NCBI GenBank assembly: GCA_037190485.1
Contig: JBBCJB010000002.1
Coordinates: 355,119-419,118 of the forward strand
DNA: 64,000 bases
From: Parapedobacter sp037190485
Lineage (GTDB): Bacteria > Bacteroidota > Bacteroidia > Sphingobacteriales > Sphingobacteriaceae
Direction of reading: 5' to 3'
This document shows positions 44,836-53,692 of the stretch, piece by piece; the stretch's first letter is position 1; every line of letters starts with the position of its first letter. The notes under the pieces were generated by a model. It did not search any database, had not been told where the DNA came from, and saw only the letters and a list, made by a program, of their open reading frames with translations. The translations under genes were made by a program, and so were the position numbers.

Positions 44836-45502
44836 TGTATTATTCGTAGAAGACGAGGCCAAGCTGGCGCTGATTGTATCGGAAAGCCTCGAAACCAAGC
44901 ATTTCCGTGTACGGCACTGTACCAGCGGGAGCGAAGGCTGGAACTCGTTTATCCATTCCAGGCCGGATATCGTGATCCTCGACGTCATGATGCCGCAAAT
45001 GGATGGTTTCACGTTGGCTTCCAAGATCCGTCAGCAAGACAGCGACGTCCCCGTGATTTTCCTGACGGCCCGGGGCACCACGGAAGATGTACTGCACGGC
45101 TTTAAGTTAGGCGGCAACGACTACCTCAAAAAACCGTTCGATATCGACGAGTTGATCGCACGCATGGAGGCCCTATTGAAACTCGCCAAAAAATACCATC
45201 CCGAAGAGGAGCTGTCCATCGGAAAGTATACGCTCAATCCAATCAAGCACATACTCCATCTTGATGGTGCCCACATCCAATTGTCGTTCCGCGAAAGCGA
45301 GTTATTGAAACGGCTTTACGAACGCAGGAACCAAGTCGTCTACCGTCGGGAAATCGTTTCCGAATTCTGGAACAACGAACGATTCGTCACTGGCCGTAGC
45401 CTTGATGTTTTCATCAGCCGGTTGCGCAAGTACCTCAAGGAAGACCCCAGTATCCAAATTGTCAATATCCGTGGGTTGGGGTATAAGCTGATGGTTGTCT
45501 GA
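44828..45502 (+). CDS. OmpR/PhoB-type response regulator
   Basis: A 224-residue regulator. The receiver domain has acidic residues in LFVEDEAK, phospho-acceptor Asp in IVILDVMMPQMDG (Asp52 in this numbering) and Lys in DYLKKPFD. The winged-helix DNA-binding domain covers about 125-224 (SFRESELLKRLYERRNQVVYRREIV). The start at 44828 overlaps the kinase stop by eight bases; an ATG at 44819 would add three residues. It should be phosphorylated by the preceding kinase. Confidence 0.9.
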   Translation: MIDVLFVEDEAKLALIVSESLETKHFRVRHCTSGSEGWNSFIHSRPDIVILDVMMPQMDGFTLASKIRQQDSDVPVIFLTARGTTEDVLHGFKLGGNDYLKKPFDIDELIARMEALLKLAKKYHPEEELSIGKYTLNPIKHILHLDGAHIQLSFRESELLKRLYERRNQVVYRREIVSEFWNNERFVTGRSLDVFISRLRKYLKEDPSIQIVNIRGLGYKLMVV

Positions 45503-45571
45503 AGTCGCCCGTTGACCGACTACACCCTCGACTACCGTGCGCTGTCGATGGAGTCGATGTAAGTTTTGCAT

Positions 45572-46504
45572 TCAAAGCAATAACGTGCGATACAATTTCC
45601 CGAACCGATAGCCCAGCGTGATTTCGTGCGAACCGTTCCTGAAACTCCCGATGGCTGTCCTGTCCATGTTCGCTTGGTAACTGTAACCCACCGAAAAATT
45701 GATGCCCGCCCGGTAATCCAATAAGAGCACCGCATCATTGGATGTACGGTATCCCACGCCCAACCCGAATTGTTCGCGGATATACCCCATGGCAGAAAAA
45801 TCCATCAGGGGCGAAAGGGTCGGGGTGAGCGCAACGTTCGAAGCCATCTTCAGCGAAAAATCGTCATCCAAGGGCGTCAGGTAACCCGCAGATACGTACC
45901 ACGTGTTGCGGTGCACAACAGTCGCCGTCTCCGCTGCGCCATCGAGCCTGATGTTGATGCGTGGCAGCGATACCCCGAAATAAAACGTTTCGGGTTTGTG
46001 CAGCAACAGGCCAAATCCAACCGTAGGGATGGTTTCGCGGATGTCGTCGCGGAATTTGAGGTCGTAGGGATCCAGTTGCGAATACCCGGCTTGGAAAAAG
46101 CGGACGCCCACGTTCAAGGACGCTGCCAACCTGATGTTTTCATCCAGGTTTACTGCCTTGGCGAGAAAGCCAGTGGCCTCGGTTAGGTTTTCTACACCGA
46201 TACGGTCATGCAGTATCACCAGCCCTGCAGCGGCATCGAGCTGAGGGATGGCGAGGTGGCCATTGCCCAAGAACAATGACGGCGCCCCATCGATCCCTAC
46301 CCATTGCTTGCGCAGGACGGAGTGCAAGGCACCACCTTCGCGCGTAGCGGCATACGCCGAGTTGATCGGCGTCAGGTTGCTCATGTATTGGTTGTAGGCG
46401 AACGCCTGCTGGGCCCTCGATGGCCCAGCAAGCCCCCCAATACCAATCAATATCAACCCCCAATTCCCGATTATCTTATTTAGTATCATCGTCAAGCGCT
46501 TCAT
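45572..46504 (-). CDS. PorP/SprF-family type IX secretion outer-membrane protein
   Basis: A 310-residue beta-barrel protein with a signal peptide (about 1-31). The typical opening QAFAYNQYMSNLTPINSAYAATREGG is followed by LRKQWVGIDGAPSLFLGNGHL and strands through GSHEITLGYRFGKLYRTLLL. PorP/SprF proteins work with type B type IX secretion cargos bearing a gliding-motility C-terminal domain. The gene starts five bases after such a cargo gene. It is the last gene of the four-gene minus-strand operon. Confidence 0.92.
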   Translation of the reverse strand: MKRLTMILNKIIGNWGLILIGIGGLAGPSRAQQAFAYNQYMSNLTPINSAYAATREGGALHSVLRKQWVGIDGAPSLFLGNGHLAIPQLDAAAGLVILHDRIGVENLTEATGFLAKAVNLDENIRLAASLNVGVRFFQAGYSQLDPYDLKFRDDIRETIPTVGFGLLLHKPETFYFGVSLPRINIRLDGAAETATVVHRNTWYVSAGYLTPLDDDFSLKMASNVALTPTLSPLMDFSAMGYIREQFGLGVGYRTSNDAVLLLDYRAGINFSVGYSYQANMDRTAIGSFRNGSHEITLGYRFGKLYRTLLL

Positions 46505-46509
46505 CGTTG

Positions 46510-49500
46510 TTAATAGCGAATCACAAAATACCCCGTGAGGCGCTCATTGTCGCCATCCCGTTTGAACTCCACCACGTAAAAATACGTGCCCTGCGGCACC
46601 AATTTGCCGCTTTTATTCATGCCCTTAAAGACGCGAACGCTATTGTCATACCCCTTGGTATCAAACAATTTAAGGCCGTTGCGATCGAAGATCGACACCG
46701 CATTATCCGGATAGTCCTCGATTCCCTCGATGACCAAGAAGTCATTCATGCCATCGCCATCGGGCGACACGGCCGGATGCACGCGTACCACCGCATCCTG
46801 CTCATCGGTCACCCTGAACGGTTGGACGACAGCGGTCGCGGGCAGGTAGTTGCCATCGCCGGGCTGCGAGGCGGTGATTTCGCCGGTCCCCACGCGGAGC
46901 GGCGTCAAAAGGTTGCCCGCCAATGTGGCCTGGAGCCTGTCGGGCATCGCCAACGTCACCGGCAACCCGGAACTAGCCGACACCTCCAATTCGTATCCCG
47001 TTCCCCGGCGCTGCAACACCGGTATCGGTGCAAACGAAATCGTTTGCGACGCCTTGTTCACCGTCAGCGTGCCGTCCACGAATCGCACCGCGTAAAAATC
47101 GGACGTCGCAGCGGTTACGGTAACCGGATATGCGCCTACGTCGGCCATCGTGCCAGCCGTGGTGGAGAATCGCGGTAACGCCGTAAGCTTCTCGACGCCA
47201 TCGCCTGCAATGAATCCTTCATACACGGCTTCAAACGCCGGATTGGTTTCGCCATACACGCGGCTCGCTGGCGCTACGCCAATGGTCAACGGAGCCTTGT
47301 TTACCGTCAATTGCCTGCTCACCGGTTCCGCCGGCCAGTAGTCATTGTTACCCGGTTGGCTGGCCGTAATGGTGGTCACGCCCGGCTTTAGGATCCGGAT
47401 GGTACCTTCGGCCGTTAGGCTCGCCACAGCCGTATTCGAACTTGAATAGGCAATCGGCAATCCCGACGAGGCGGTAGCCGCTGGCGCGATGGCGGCAGCC
47501 CCATAGGTCACGTTGGCCAATGGCCCGAAATCGATGGTCTGCGCTTTTCGCTGCTCGATCGTGATCTGTGCTTCGGCCGCGTTTTTCGTCGGTTCCTGGT
47601 TGCCCGCATGGTCGTGGGCCACACTGTAGAACCGGTAGGTCGCGCCATTCTCTCCCGTGAACTCGGCCGATGTGGCCGAAACACCATATTGCCACAGCGC
47701 GAATGCATCATCGTCCTTGGCCACATACACGTCGTAACTACGCACGCCCGCCCCTTCGTCGGTACCCGACCAGCTCACGGCAAACGTCAATTCAGCGGTC
47801 TTTTCCGGCAACGCCCGCACACGGCTCACCGGGGGCACCTTGTCGATGGTGTTCAGGAACGTGTTGGTCTCGATTGGCTTGTTGTTGTCGAAATAGATGG
47901 TGGCCTCATTTTCGATGCGCACACCCGTAGCCAATCCGCCTACCGTATGAATCGAGAAGGACACGTAGCCTTCGCCTTCCTTGGGCGTACGGTTGGGCGG
48001 CAGGAAACCGTCCAGTGGATCATCGGTCAGTTCCATCGTTTCAGGATCGAGTGACAGGAATCGCCAAGTCAAGGTGCCCGACTGCCGGTCAAGCTTGGCG
48101 TCCACCCGCACGATCAGGTTCTTCTTCGGGCGTAAGTCTACCGTAGTGGAATAGGTATCGCGACCTGCAGGTATGGTCACCGACACGTCGTTGCCAAAAC
48201 CGAAGCCGGTCAAGTGAAGCGTCGACAGGTCCAGCACCTCTGTGTCGATTTGATCCACGACCACCACCTCCTGTGCCGGTGCCGTGGCGGCGGGTAGGTT
48301 CTCGAAGAAAATGGTATAGTTCAGTGGGGCATACCCTTGCAAATGGTTTCCGTCCGTGCCCGTTACCGGGCCAACTTTTTCGTTGGGGTCGAAGGAGGCT
48401 ACGGAGCGCAGCCGCTTGGAAGCTGTGGAAATCATGTTAAAACACGAAGCACGTTGATCATATAGATTAACTCCCGCTACAACCAAACCAACACCTGCAT
48501 AGGCCAACTTGTAAATTTTCCCTATCGGACCAAAGTCCTTAAAACATTCAAGACCTGTCGGCACCAAACTGAGCAGGACGCCATGTACCAGGCCCCCTGT
48601 GGAAACCAGCGCCGGCTTCAGTCCCCTCTCACCGGATCTTTGCCGTGATATGATATCCAACACTGTACTTGCGAGTGAGACTGTGGACGCGGTTAACGCG
48701 ACGGCACATCGAACAGGCACTACAGCCGCCACACCGTCCAAAACTGCAAGTGCAGCGCTAGATACAGCAGAGACACAGTTAGCACCGTCAGTTTGACTGG
48801 CGTGCAAGTTATCCGCTAGATCCGTCCGTTGCTGGCCAGCATTCCCAAGAAAGACATCGGAAGCGTCTAACATTGGAATTCCCGCGATTACAGTCAAATC
48901 AAAATCACCTTCTTCCTTCGCTACATAGTCAAAATCAATCTGTCCGCTACTGTTTGCTGGAATGTGCGGAACAATCAATGAGATATAAGCAACATCGTCT
49001 ACATAATCAATCTCAAGCGCTGTTTCTTCCACGAGACTTACTGACTCGACGTCGTTGGCCAAAGTCAAAACGGTATTTGCAACTGAAACCTCCGCATTTT
49101 TTTGATACACGATTGTAATCGGCACCATATACAAGTCGTTGTTACCGGTATTGGTATAATTGGCCGTGTACCTATTCACCCAACCCGGTCGGAAGATATC
49201 GCGACCAGTGATTGAAATGCTCACGCTAGGTGCTATCGCTCCCTCCACAGTAAACGATGCCGGAAGCGTGCCCGTGAAGCCGGGGTTTGTCACCACGATA
49301 TCATAACCGCCCAATGCCGCATCGCGCAGGTCGAATGCGGCGTACAATACCTTTCCCGCTTCGGCCGTCCCTTGGTTGAAACCGACAATCTCCCTAGCGC
49401 CGCGTACCAACCGCACCGTCGTGTTCTCGTTGAACCCGGCACCCCAGATCGTCAGCGTCACGTTCCCGCCGTTTCCGCCGCGCTCGGGATGCACGCGTTG

Positions 49501-50694
49501 CAATTCGACCGGACTGATTGTCATCGTAAACGTCTCGGAATTACAGAAACTAGACGCCGTCAACGTCACCTCATAGTTGCCTCCTTTCGCATATCGATGC
49601 ACGGGGTTGGACACCGTCGAGGTATTCCCGTCGCCAAAATCCCACAGGTATTCGATGGCGTTTTCGGTATCGTCGATGAAACTTACTTCCGTGCCCACGG
49701 CAATGTGGTCGAATGCCGCGGTCACGGGCAAGCCTTCGCATACCCTGATTTTCTCTACGCGCACCAAGCCCACCTCGCCGCTGCCACTCACTGCGTAAAT
49801 ATGCAATTCGTATTCGTGGTCGCCAGGTAGCCCCGACAGGTCGATGTCCAGGTCCAGTTCTACCGACGCAGCCGGCGACTGGAGTGTGTGGGTAATCGTT
49901 TTGGATTCAAAGTCTGGGCGCACGAATTTATACGTCAAGGCCACGATCTCATCGGCCAACCGGCCTTCCCGCAACAGGAACGCATGGTTGGCCGTCAATG
50001 ACCAATTGCCCTGATCGTCTTGGGTACGTATGTACAAGGTATGGACACCTTCAGCCAAATTCGTCACATCCACCGAGAAATCCACGCTCACCGACGCCCC
50101 GGACGGGCTGATCGGTATCGCCATCCCATTGCCAAAACCAGGATCGTTATCCACGAAATACTCTGCGCGCACCACCTGCTTGGCGGTCACGTTCGCATTC
50201 AAGAGGAATACGTGCGTACTGGTTTGCGACCAATTGCCCTTTTCGTCGCGCGTACGGATGCCGAGGGTATGTAGGCCAAACGCCAAATCCTGTAGATTGG
50301 CCACAAAATCCAAGTCGACTACGCCGCCGGAGGCCAGCAACGCAATCGATGTCCCGTTACCCAATCCCGGGTCGGTGCCAACGAAATATTCCACATAGGC
50401 GATTCGCTGGCCTCCTTCCGGCATGGCCGGGATATAAAACGCGTGGGTGGCCGTCGCCGACCACTGCTGGGCAGCGTCACGGGTACGCACGTGGAGCGTA
50501 TGCACCCCTGGATCCAGTTGCGCCAACGGCACATTGAAATCCAGGGCCACCGCGTTGGCCGCCGTAAGCGAAATCGGTGTTCCGTTTCCATACCCCGGAT
50601 CCCGGTTCACGAAGAACTCCGCATAATTAATCTGCCCCTGCCCTTGCAGCCACATCAGCGGCCACAACAGCAGGACGAGTAAGACGCGTGCCAT
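46510..50694 (-). CDS. Large type IX secretion cargo with CHU_C-type C-terminal domain
   Basis: A 1394-residue surface or secreted protein. After the signal peptide (1-20) come three near-identical repeats of about 70 residues (about 22-88, 98-164 and 176-241), each with EYFVxxDPGxGNG and GVHTLxIRTRD. Next are a PKD-like domain (about 318-395, YLWDFGDGNTSTVSNPVHRYAKGGNYEVTLTA), an IPT-like fold (about 400-480), a low-GC middle segment (about 515-758) and a SFDPNEKVGP block. Ig and MBG-like repeats follow (about 1060-1295). The type B sorting domain is at about 1305-1394 (VSPDGDGMNDFLVIEGIEDYPDNAVSIFDRNG). It should be exported with help from the PorP protein encoded next. Likely an adhesin. 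Confidence 0.88.
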   Translation of the reverse strand: MARVLLVLLLWPLMWLQGQGQINYAEFFVNRDPGYGNGTPISLTAANAVALDFNVPLAQLDPGVHTLHVRTRDAAQQWSATATHAFYIPAMPEGGQRIAYVEYFVGTDPGLGNGTSIALLASGGVVDLDFVANLQDLAFGLHTLGIRTRDEKGNWSQTSTHVFLLNANVTAKQVVRAEYFVDNDPGFGNGMAIPISPSGASVSVDFSVDVTNLAEGVHTLYIRTQDDQGNWSLTANHAFLLREGRLADEIVALTYKFVRPDFESKTITHTLQSPAASVELDLDIDLSGLPGDHEYELHIYAVSGSGEVGLVRVEKIRVCEGLPVTAAFDHIAVGTEVSFIDDTENAIEYLWDFGDGNTSTVSNPVHRYAKGGNYEVTLTASSFCNSETFTMTISPVELQRVHPERGGNGGNVTLTIWGAGFNENTTVRLVRGAREIVGFNQGTAEAGKVLYAAFDLRDAALGGYDIVVTNPGFTGTLPASFTVEGAIAPSVSISITGRDIFRPGWVNRYTANYTNTGNNDLYMVPITIVYQKNAEVSVANTVLTLANDVESVSLVEETALEIDYVDDVAYISLIVPHIPANSSGQIDFDYVAKEEGDFDLTVIAGIPMLDASDVFLGNAGQQRTDLADNLHASQTDGANCVSAVSSAALAVLDGVAAVVPVRCAVALTASTVSLASTVLDIISRQRSGERGLKPALVSTGGLVHGVLLSLVPTGLECFKDFGPIGKIYKLAYAGVGLVVAGVNLYDQRASCFNMISTASKRLRSVASFDPNEKVGPVTGTDGNHLQGYAPLNYTIFFENLPAATAPAQEVVVVDQIDTEVLDLSTLHLTGFGFGNDVSVTIPAGRDTYSTTVDLRPKKNLIVRVDAKLDRQSGTLTWRFLSLDPETMELTDDPLDGFLPPNRTPKEGEGYVSFSIHTVGGLATGVRIENEATIYFDNNKPIETNTFLNTIDKVPPVSRVRALPEKTAELTFAVSWSGTDEGAGVRSYDVYVAKDDDAFALWQYGVSATSAEFTGENGATYRFYSVAHDHAGNQEPTKNAAEAQITIEQRKAQTIDFGPLANVTYGAAAIAPAATASSGLPIAYSSSNTAVASLTAEGTIRILKPGVTTITASQPGNNDYWPAEPVSRQLTVNKAPLTIGVAPASRVYGETNPAFEAVYEGFIAGDGVEKLTALPRFSTTAGTMADVGAYPVTVTAATSDFYAVRFVDGTLTVNKASQTISFAPIPVLQRRGTGYELEVSASSGLPVTLAMPDRLQATLAGNLLTPLRVGTGEITASQPGDGNYLPATAVVQPFRVTDEQDAVVRVHPAVSPDGDGMNDFLVIEGIEDYPDNAVSIFDRNGLKLFDTKGYDNSVRVFKGMNKSGKLVPQGTYFYVVEFKRDGDNERLTGYFVIRY

Positions 50695-50697
50695 TGG

Positions 50698-51756
50698 CTA
50701 GGGGTTGATTTTGGCCTTGATATTTACCTTCAGCCCGTCTTCCTTACTCGCCACCGCATCCGTCCGCAGCTCATAGATGGTCGGTACTGGCGGAAGGCCG
50801 GACAATACATACGGTTCATTACCACCGAAGATTCCCGGTTCACTCCCTTGGTACCCGGCTGTCAAGTAGGACGAACCAGGCTTTATCCGGTACCGGCCGT
50901 CCGGGCTGTTCTCTATTCCCGGCAGTTCGCCTACGAACAGGTTGCTTTCCTGGAAGGTCTGGTTGTTCGGCCATGCCGACAGCTGTGTTCCGTCCGTCAG
51001 GTTGTACTCGATAACTGGCGAGGTGATGTTCACCGTATTGTTTTGCGAAATCAAGATGTTGTTCCGGAAACTCGTGGCATGCAGCTGCACGACACCCCTG
51101 AATATGTTATTCTCAACGTTGGCGAATACCCGCGGTGCGTTGGGTGTCAGTATATTGAATCCAGCATTAAAATAATTATTCTTGACGATCACACCGGTAA
51201 GCGCGTGGCTCGACAAACCGATTCGGATCGGAGCGCTGTTGCCGCTAAAAAAATTCTGGATGATGACCAAGCTGTTGATGCTGTTGTTGATTAAAATCCC
51301 GCTGGTTAGGTAGCACCGCATGATGACGACATCATCGATCGTAATGGTGGGCGCGTAGGACGACAATGCCGAATCAAAATATAACCCAATTAACGTTGTT
51401 CCTTCTGCGCCAGGCTCTAGTTTAATGGCGCCCACACGAGCCGGCAATCCGTTCGCACTGGTTTGCTGGTTTTCGGTGAGGAAATAACCGGTACCCATGA
51501 TGGTGAGCCGCTTCGTGCACGTCAGTCCTTCATATAATTTGGTCGAACCTTCCACCAAGATGACATCACCGGGCTGCACCCGTGCATCATCGTGGCATTC
51601 CTGCAGGCTTGAATAGATTCCCTTCGCGGGGTCGGACTCGACGTTGTTGTTTACCCGGACGGTTTTGGCCCATACGGGGGTCAATGAAGTTGCCAAAACC
51701 AGCAACGCAATCAGTAAACGGCATTCCAAGGATGCGATAAACGAGCGAACGTTCAT
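50698..51756 (-). CDS. Secreted right-handed beta-helix-like protein
   Basis: A 352-residue protein with a signal peptide (about 8-30, ECRLLIALLVLATSLTPVWA). It resembles parallel beta-helix proteins: KGIYSSLQECHDDARVQPGDVILVEGSTKLYEGLTCTKRLTIMGTGYFL, then repeated short beta turns rich in Asn (VIIQNFFSGNSAPIRIG, VIVKNNYFNAGFNIL, VENNIFRGVVQL). No catalytic residues for a lyase can be assigned. It ends three bases before the start of the large T9SS cargo and is probably expressed with it. Confidence 0.75.
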   Translation of the reverse strand: MNVRSFIASLECRLLIALLVLATSLTPVWAKTVRVNNNVESDPAKGIYSSLQECHDDARVQPGDVILVEGSTKLYEGLTCTKRLTIMGTGYFLTENQQTSANGLPARVGAIKLEPGAEGTTLIGLYFDSALSSYAPTITIDDVVIMRCYLTSGILINNSINSLVIIQNFFSGNSAPIRIGLSSHALTGVIVKNNYFNAGFNILTPNAPRVFANVENNIFRGVVQLHATSFRNNILISQNNTVNITSPVIEYNLTDGTQLSAWPNNQTFQESNLFVGELPGIENSPDGRYRIKPGSSYLTAGYQGSEPGIFGGNEPYVLSGLPPVPTIYELRTDAVASKEDGLKVNIKAKINP

Positions 51757-51801
51757 AACTATAGCTATAAATTGATTAATGTATATAACGACTGAATCTG
51801 C

Positions 51802-52704
51802 TTACGGAAGCATATCCCAGATAGACCTTCTTTCGTGCCAATTGCCCTTGTATTCCATCCTCACGCTTTCTGGATTCGATTTGATGAGGCCCAGGATCTT
51901 TTCGCCCGTTTTCCGGTGGTTTATCAGCGTACACGTCGAAGTCGACTCGCCGTTCACTTCATCAACCTTGGCTTGGCCAAGCAATTGCTTTTCCTCGATG
52001 GTTTGCCCATTCCGTGGATTGGTCACTTTCGTGATCAGCTGCACATCGATCACGTCGTCCTTCTGTAATCCGTCTGCAGAACCACCCCATACCTTAAATC
52101 TTTTCAAGTATTCCACCTCCTTACGGGTATCTGTTTCGACGATATCCATAAAATCAAAATGCTGTGGAAGGTAGTCCCCGATCTGGGCGCGCCCCAACCG
52201 ATCGATTACCTGATACGCCTTTTGCAACGCCGCCGCTTTCGTACTTCCTTCCCCCCGGCCCCGCAACAACTCGCTTTTCATGATCTGCGAGGTCTGGACG
52301 TCCAGAATTTTGAAGGAAAGGCTTATTTCGACATATTCGTTACCAGTCAACTTTCCCTGTGAGTCGACCAAGTCCCCTTGGGAAACACCGACCACATGCC
52401 CCGTCACGATGGTCGTGGCTCCAAACTTCGATGCCTGCTCCACGATTTCGGACGTGTTCACCTCCTTGAATCGTTCCTCTTCGTCAATCGAGGCGAAACG
52501 GTTGCGCTCAACGACGATAAAGCGATTGGATCGCAGCACGCCGGCCTCCACCGCATTACCGACTTCCAACGCGTAATCCCAGTAGCCCCTCGCTGATGTG
52601 AAGGGATAGATTGCAACGGTTTCTTTCTCTTTTTCCTGCGCATGGACGACGTGGGTGGTATTCGCGCTGAGCGCGACAAAAAACAGGAGGGCAAGTTTTC
52701 TCAT
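51802..52704 (-). CDS. CsgG-like exported protein
   Basis: A 300-residue protein with a signal peptide (1-22). The body matches the curli-assembly CsgG/HfaB fold: VAIYPFTSARGYWDYALEVGNAVEAGVLRSNRFIVVERNRF, then EIVEQASKFGATTIVTGHVVGVSQG and a region of basic-acidic turns. True CsgG is a lipoprotein pore. Here no lipobox Cys is seen after the signal peptide, so it may be a periplasmic or outer-membrane relative and not a curli pore. It leads the operon to the beta-helix protein, T9SS cargo and PorP. No CsgA, CsgE or CsgF homologue is visible. Confidence 0.72.
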   Translation of the reverse strand: MRKLALLFFVALSANTTHVVHAQEKEKETVAIYPFTSARGYWDYALEVGNAVEAGVLRSNRFIVVERNRFASIDEEERFKEVNTSEIVEQASKFGATTIVTGHVVGVSQGDLVDSQGKLTGNEYVEISLSFKILDVQTSQIMKSELLRGRGEGSTKAAALQKAYQVIDRLGRAQIGDYLPQHFDFMDIVETDTRKEVEYLKRFKVWGGSADGLQKDDVIDVQLITKVTNPRNGQTIEEKQLLGQAKVDEVNGESTSTCTLINHRKTGEKILGLIKSNPESVRMEYKGNWHERRSIWDMLP

Positions 52705-52925
52705 GATGTTCGTTTTACGTTAATTAATGCTGTTGATTCGATCCGGTTAGCCAGCAAACGCTGCCTGGTCAAGATTCAGGATCAAAAGTATCATTATTCG
52801 GCACGCAAGCTTCCCGAACGAGCGCCTGAAATTTCATTTTGTAGTAAATCCACTACTTAGATCCAAACACACCTACCCAAAAGGGTGGTTTTTCATTATT
52901 CCTTATGGGATTGCGTTTACTTTGC

Positions 52926-52933
52926 TATATTCG
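52926..52933 (+). promoter_or_regulatory. Possible -7 promoter box of the peptide cluster
   Basis: TATATTCG matches seven of eight positions of TAnnTTTG and lies 33 bases before the first peptide start. The 262-base gap 52705-52966 must hold promoters for both the CsgG-like gene and the peptide genes. No clear -33 TTG is seen at the usual distance. Confidence 0.3.
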
Positions 52934-52966
52934 CGGCAACATCAATAAACATCCATCTTAACGATT

Positions 52967-53059
52967 ATGAACAACGAATCAGTAAAAAAGACGTACACAG
53001 CGCCGGCTATCGAAGAAGTGGTCATGGACAGCGATATCTCATTGGTGATGACTTCGTAA
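52967..53059 (+). CDS. Small putative RiPP precursor peptide 1 (30 residues)
   Basis: A 30-residue open frame beginning MNNESVKKTYTAPAIEEV and ending MDSDISLVMTS. It is the first of three tandem frames that share the block KK(T/A)YTAPA(I/V)EEV(V/I)MDSDISLVMTS. Conservation at the protein level in three copies, with regular spacing, argues that it is translated. No Cys is present; the last residue is Ser. The YTAPxxEE motif is reminiscent of the leader-like start of many short Bacteroidota peptides (KKxYxxPxxExx). Enzyme genes for modification follow downstream. The mature product is not predictable. Confidence 0.8.
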   Translation: MNNESVKKTYTAPAIEEVVMDSDISLVMTS

Positions 53060-53098
53060 GCAATCAAGAATTAGTTAACGTAATATTCAAGTAACACG

Positions 53099-53194
53099 AT
53101 GAACAACGAATCCCAAAAGAAAACGTACACGGCACCGGCCGTCGAAGAAGTAATCATGGACAGCGACATCTCGCTGGTGATGACGTCGATTTAA
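53099..53194 (+). CDS. Small putative RiPP precursor peptide 2 (31 residues)
   Basis: The frame MNNESQKKTYTAPAVEEV ... IMDSDISLVMTSI starts 39 bases after peptide 1 stops. It differs from peptide 1 at four positions including one added C-terminal Ile. The identical N-terminus MNNES with mostly synonymous third-base changes points to duplication followed by purifying selection on the peptide. Confidence 0.8.
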   Translation: MNNESQKKTYTAPAVEEVIMDSDISLVMTSI

Positions 53195-53224
53195 TCGGGC
53201 AATTTTTTGATTTAAACATAACTT

Positions 53225-53323
53225 ATGGAATCAATAAACACAAAAAAAGCGTACACGGCGCCCGCAGTAGAGGAAGTGATCATGGATAGCGACATCTCGT
53301 TGGTGATGACTTCCGTAGGTTAA
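53225..53323 (+). CDS. Small putative RiPP precursor peptide 3 (32 residues)
   Basis: The frame MESINTKKAYTAPAVEEV ... IMDSDISLVMTSVG starts 30 bases after peptide 2 stops. The first six residues diverge from the other two while EEVIMDSDISLVMTS is kept exactly, so the C-terminal 15 residues are the constrained part. The tail ends TSVG instead of TS or TSI. A strong terminator follows 23 bases later. Confidence 0.8.
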   Translation: MESINTKKAYTAPAVEEVIMDSDISLVMTSVG

Positions 53324-53346
53324 TATTTCCAATCACCTTAAAATCC

Positions 53347-53389
53347 TACCGCTTCCTGGTGTACCCGCGAAGCGGTATTTTTTCTTTTT
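53347..53389 (+). terminator. Intrinsic terminator/attenuator between peptide genes and enzyme genes
   Basis: TACCGCTTC (53347-53355) and GAAGCGGTA (53369-53377) form a perfect nine-pair stem with a 13-base loop, followed by TTTTTTCTTTTT (53378-53389). It ends four bases before the PqqD-like start. Partial read-through would give many peptide transcripts and fewer enzyme transcripts, the usual arrangement of precursor and modification genes. Confidence 0.85.
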
Positions 53390-53393
53390 CAAC

Positions 53394-53672
53394 ATGGATT
53401 TGACACCACTTATCGCCAAAAAACACCAATACGCCAGCCGCCAAGTCGGTGGTGAATATGTCATTGTACCCGTCCGGGACAATGTCGCGCAAATGAACAC
53501 ACTCATCACGCTCAATGAAGTCGGCAGCTTCATCTGGGACCGGCTGGCCCAAGACGCCACAGTCGAAAGCTTGGCAGCAGCTATTGTCGCCGAATTCGAC
53601 GTTTCGCTGGAAATCGCAAAGCGAGACTTGGGTGCATTCCTCACGTCGTTGACCAATACCCTGAAAAGCTAA
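53394..53672 (+). CDS. PqqD-family protein (candidate RiPP recognition element)
   Basis: A 92-residue protein with the PqqD fold: KHQYASRQVGGEYVIVPV, the core LITLNEVGSFIWDRL (about 38-52) and a helix pair VESLAAAIVAEFDVSLEIAKRDLGAFLTSL. PqqD-like proteins bind leader peptides and present them to modifying enzymes in many RiPP systems. No PQQ biosynthesis genes are present, so PQQ is not the product. Placement directly after three peptide genes supports a leader-binding role. It is followed by the kinase-like gene. Confidence 0.85.
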   Translation: MDLTPLIAKKHQYASRQVGGEYVIVPVRDNVAQMNTLITLNEVGSFIWDRLAQDATVESLAAAIVAEFDVSLEIAKRDLGAFLTSLTNTLKS

Positions 53673-53692
53673 ACTTCCACGCCGTGATTTAC

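Noticed and set aside
46420..47178. Long plus-strand open frame opposite the T9SS cargo
   Set aside because: It is antisense to a gene with clear domain structure, has no recognisable motif, and reflects the codon bias of the opposite strand, as do many other long frames opposite genes in this GC-rich window.
51802..52704. Complete curli system
   Set aside because: Only a CsgG-like protein without a lipobox is present; no CsgA/B, CsgE or CsgF could be found nearby.
52967..53323. Tandem DNA repeats or CRISPR-like array instead of genes
   Set aside because: The three units differ at many synonymous third positions and keep protein sequence, start and stop; spacing and repeat length do not fit CRISPR.
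53394..53672. PqqD-like gene as evidence for pyrroloquinoline quinone synthesis
   Set aside because: No PqqA with Glu-Tyr core, PqqB, PqqC or PqqE is present; the adjacent short peptides lack the PqqA pattern.
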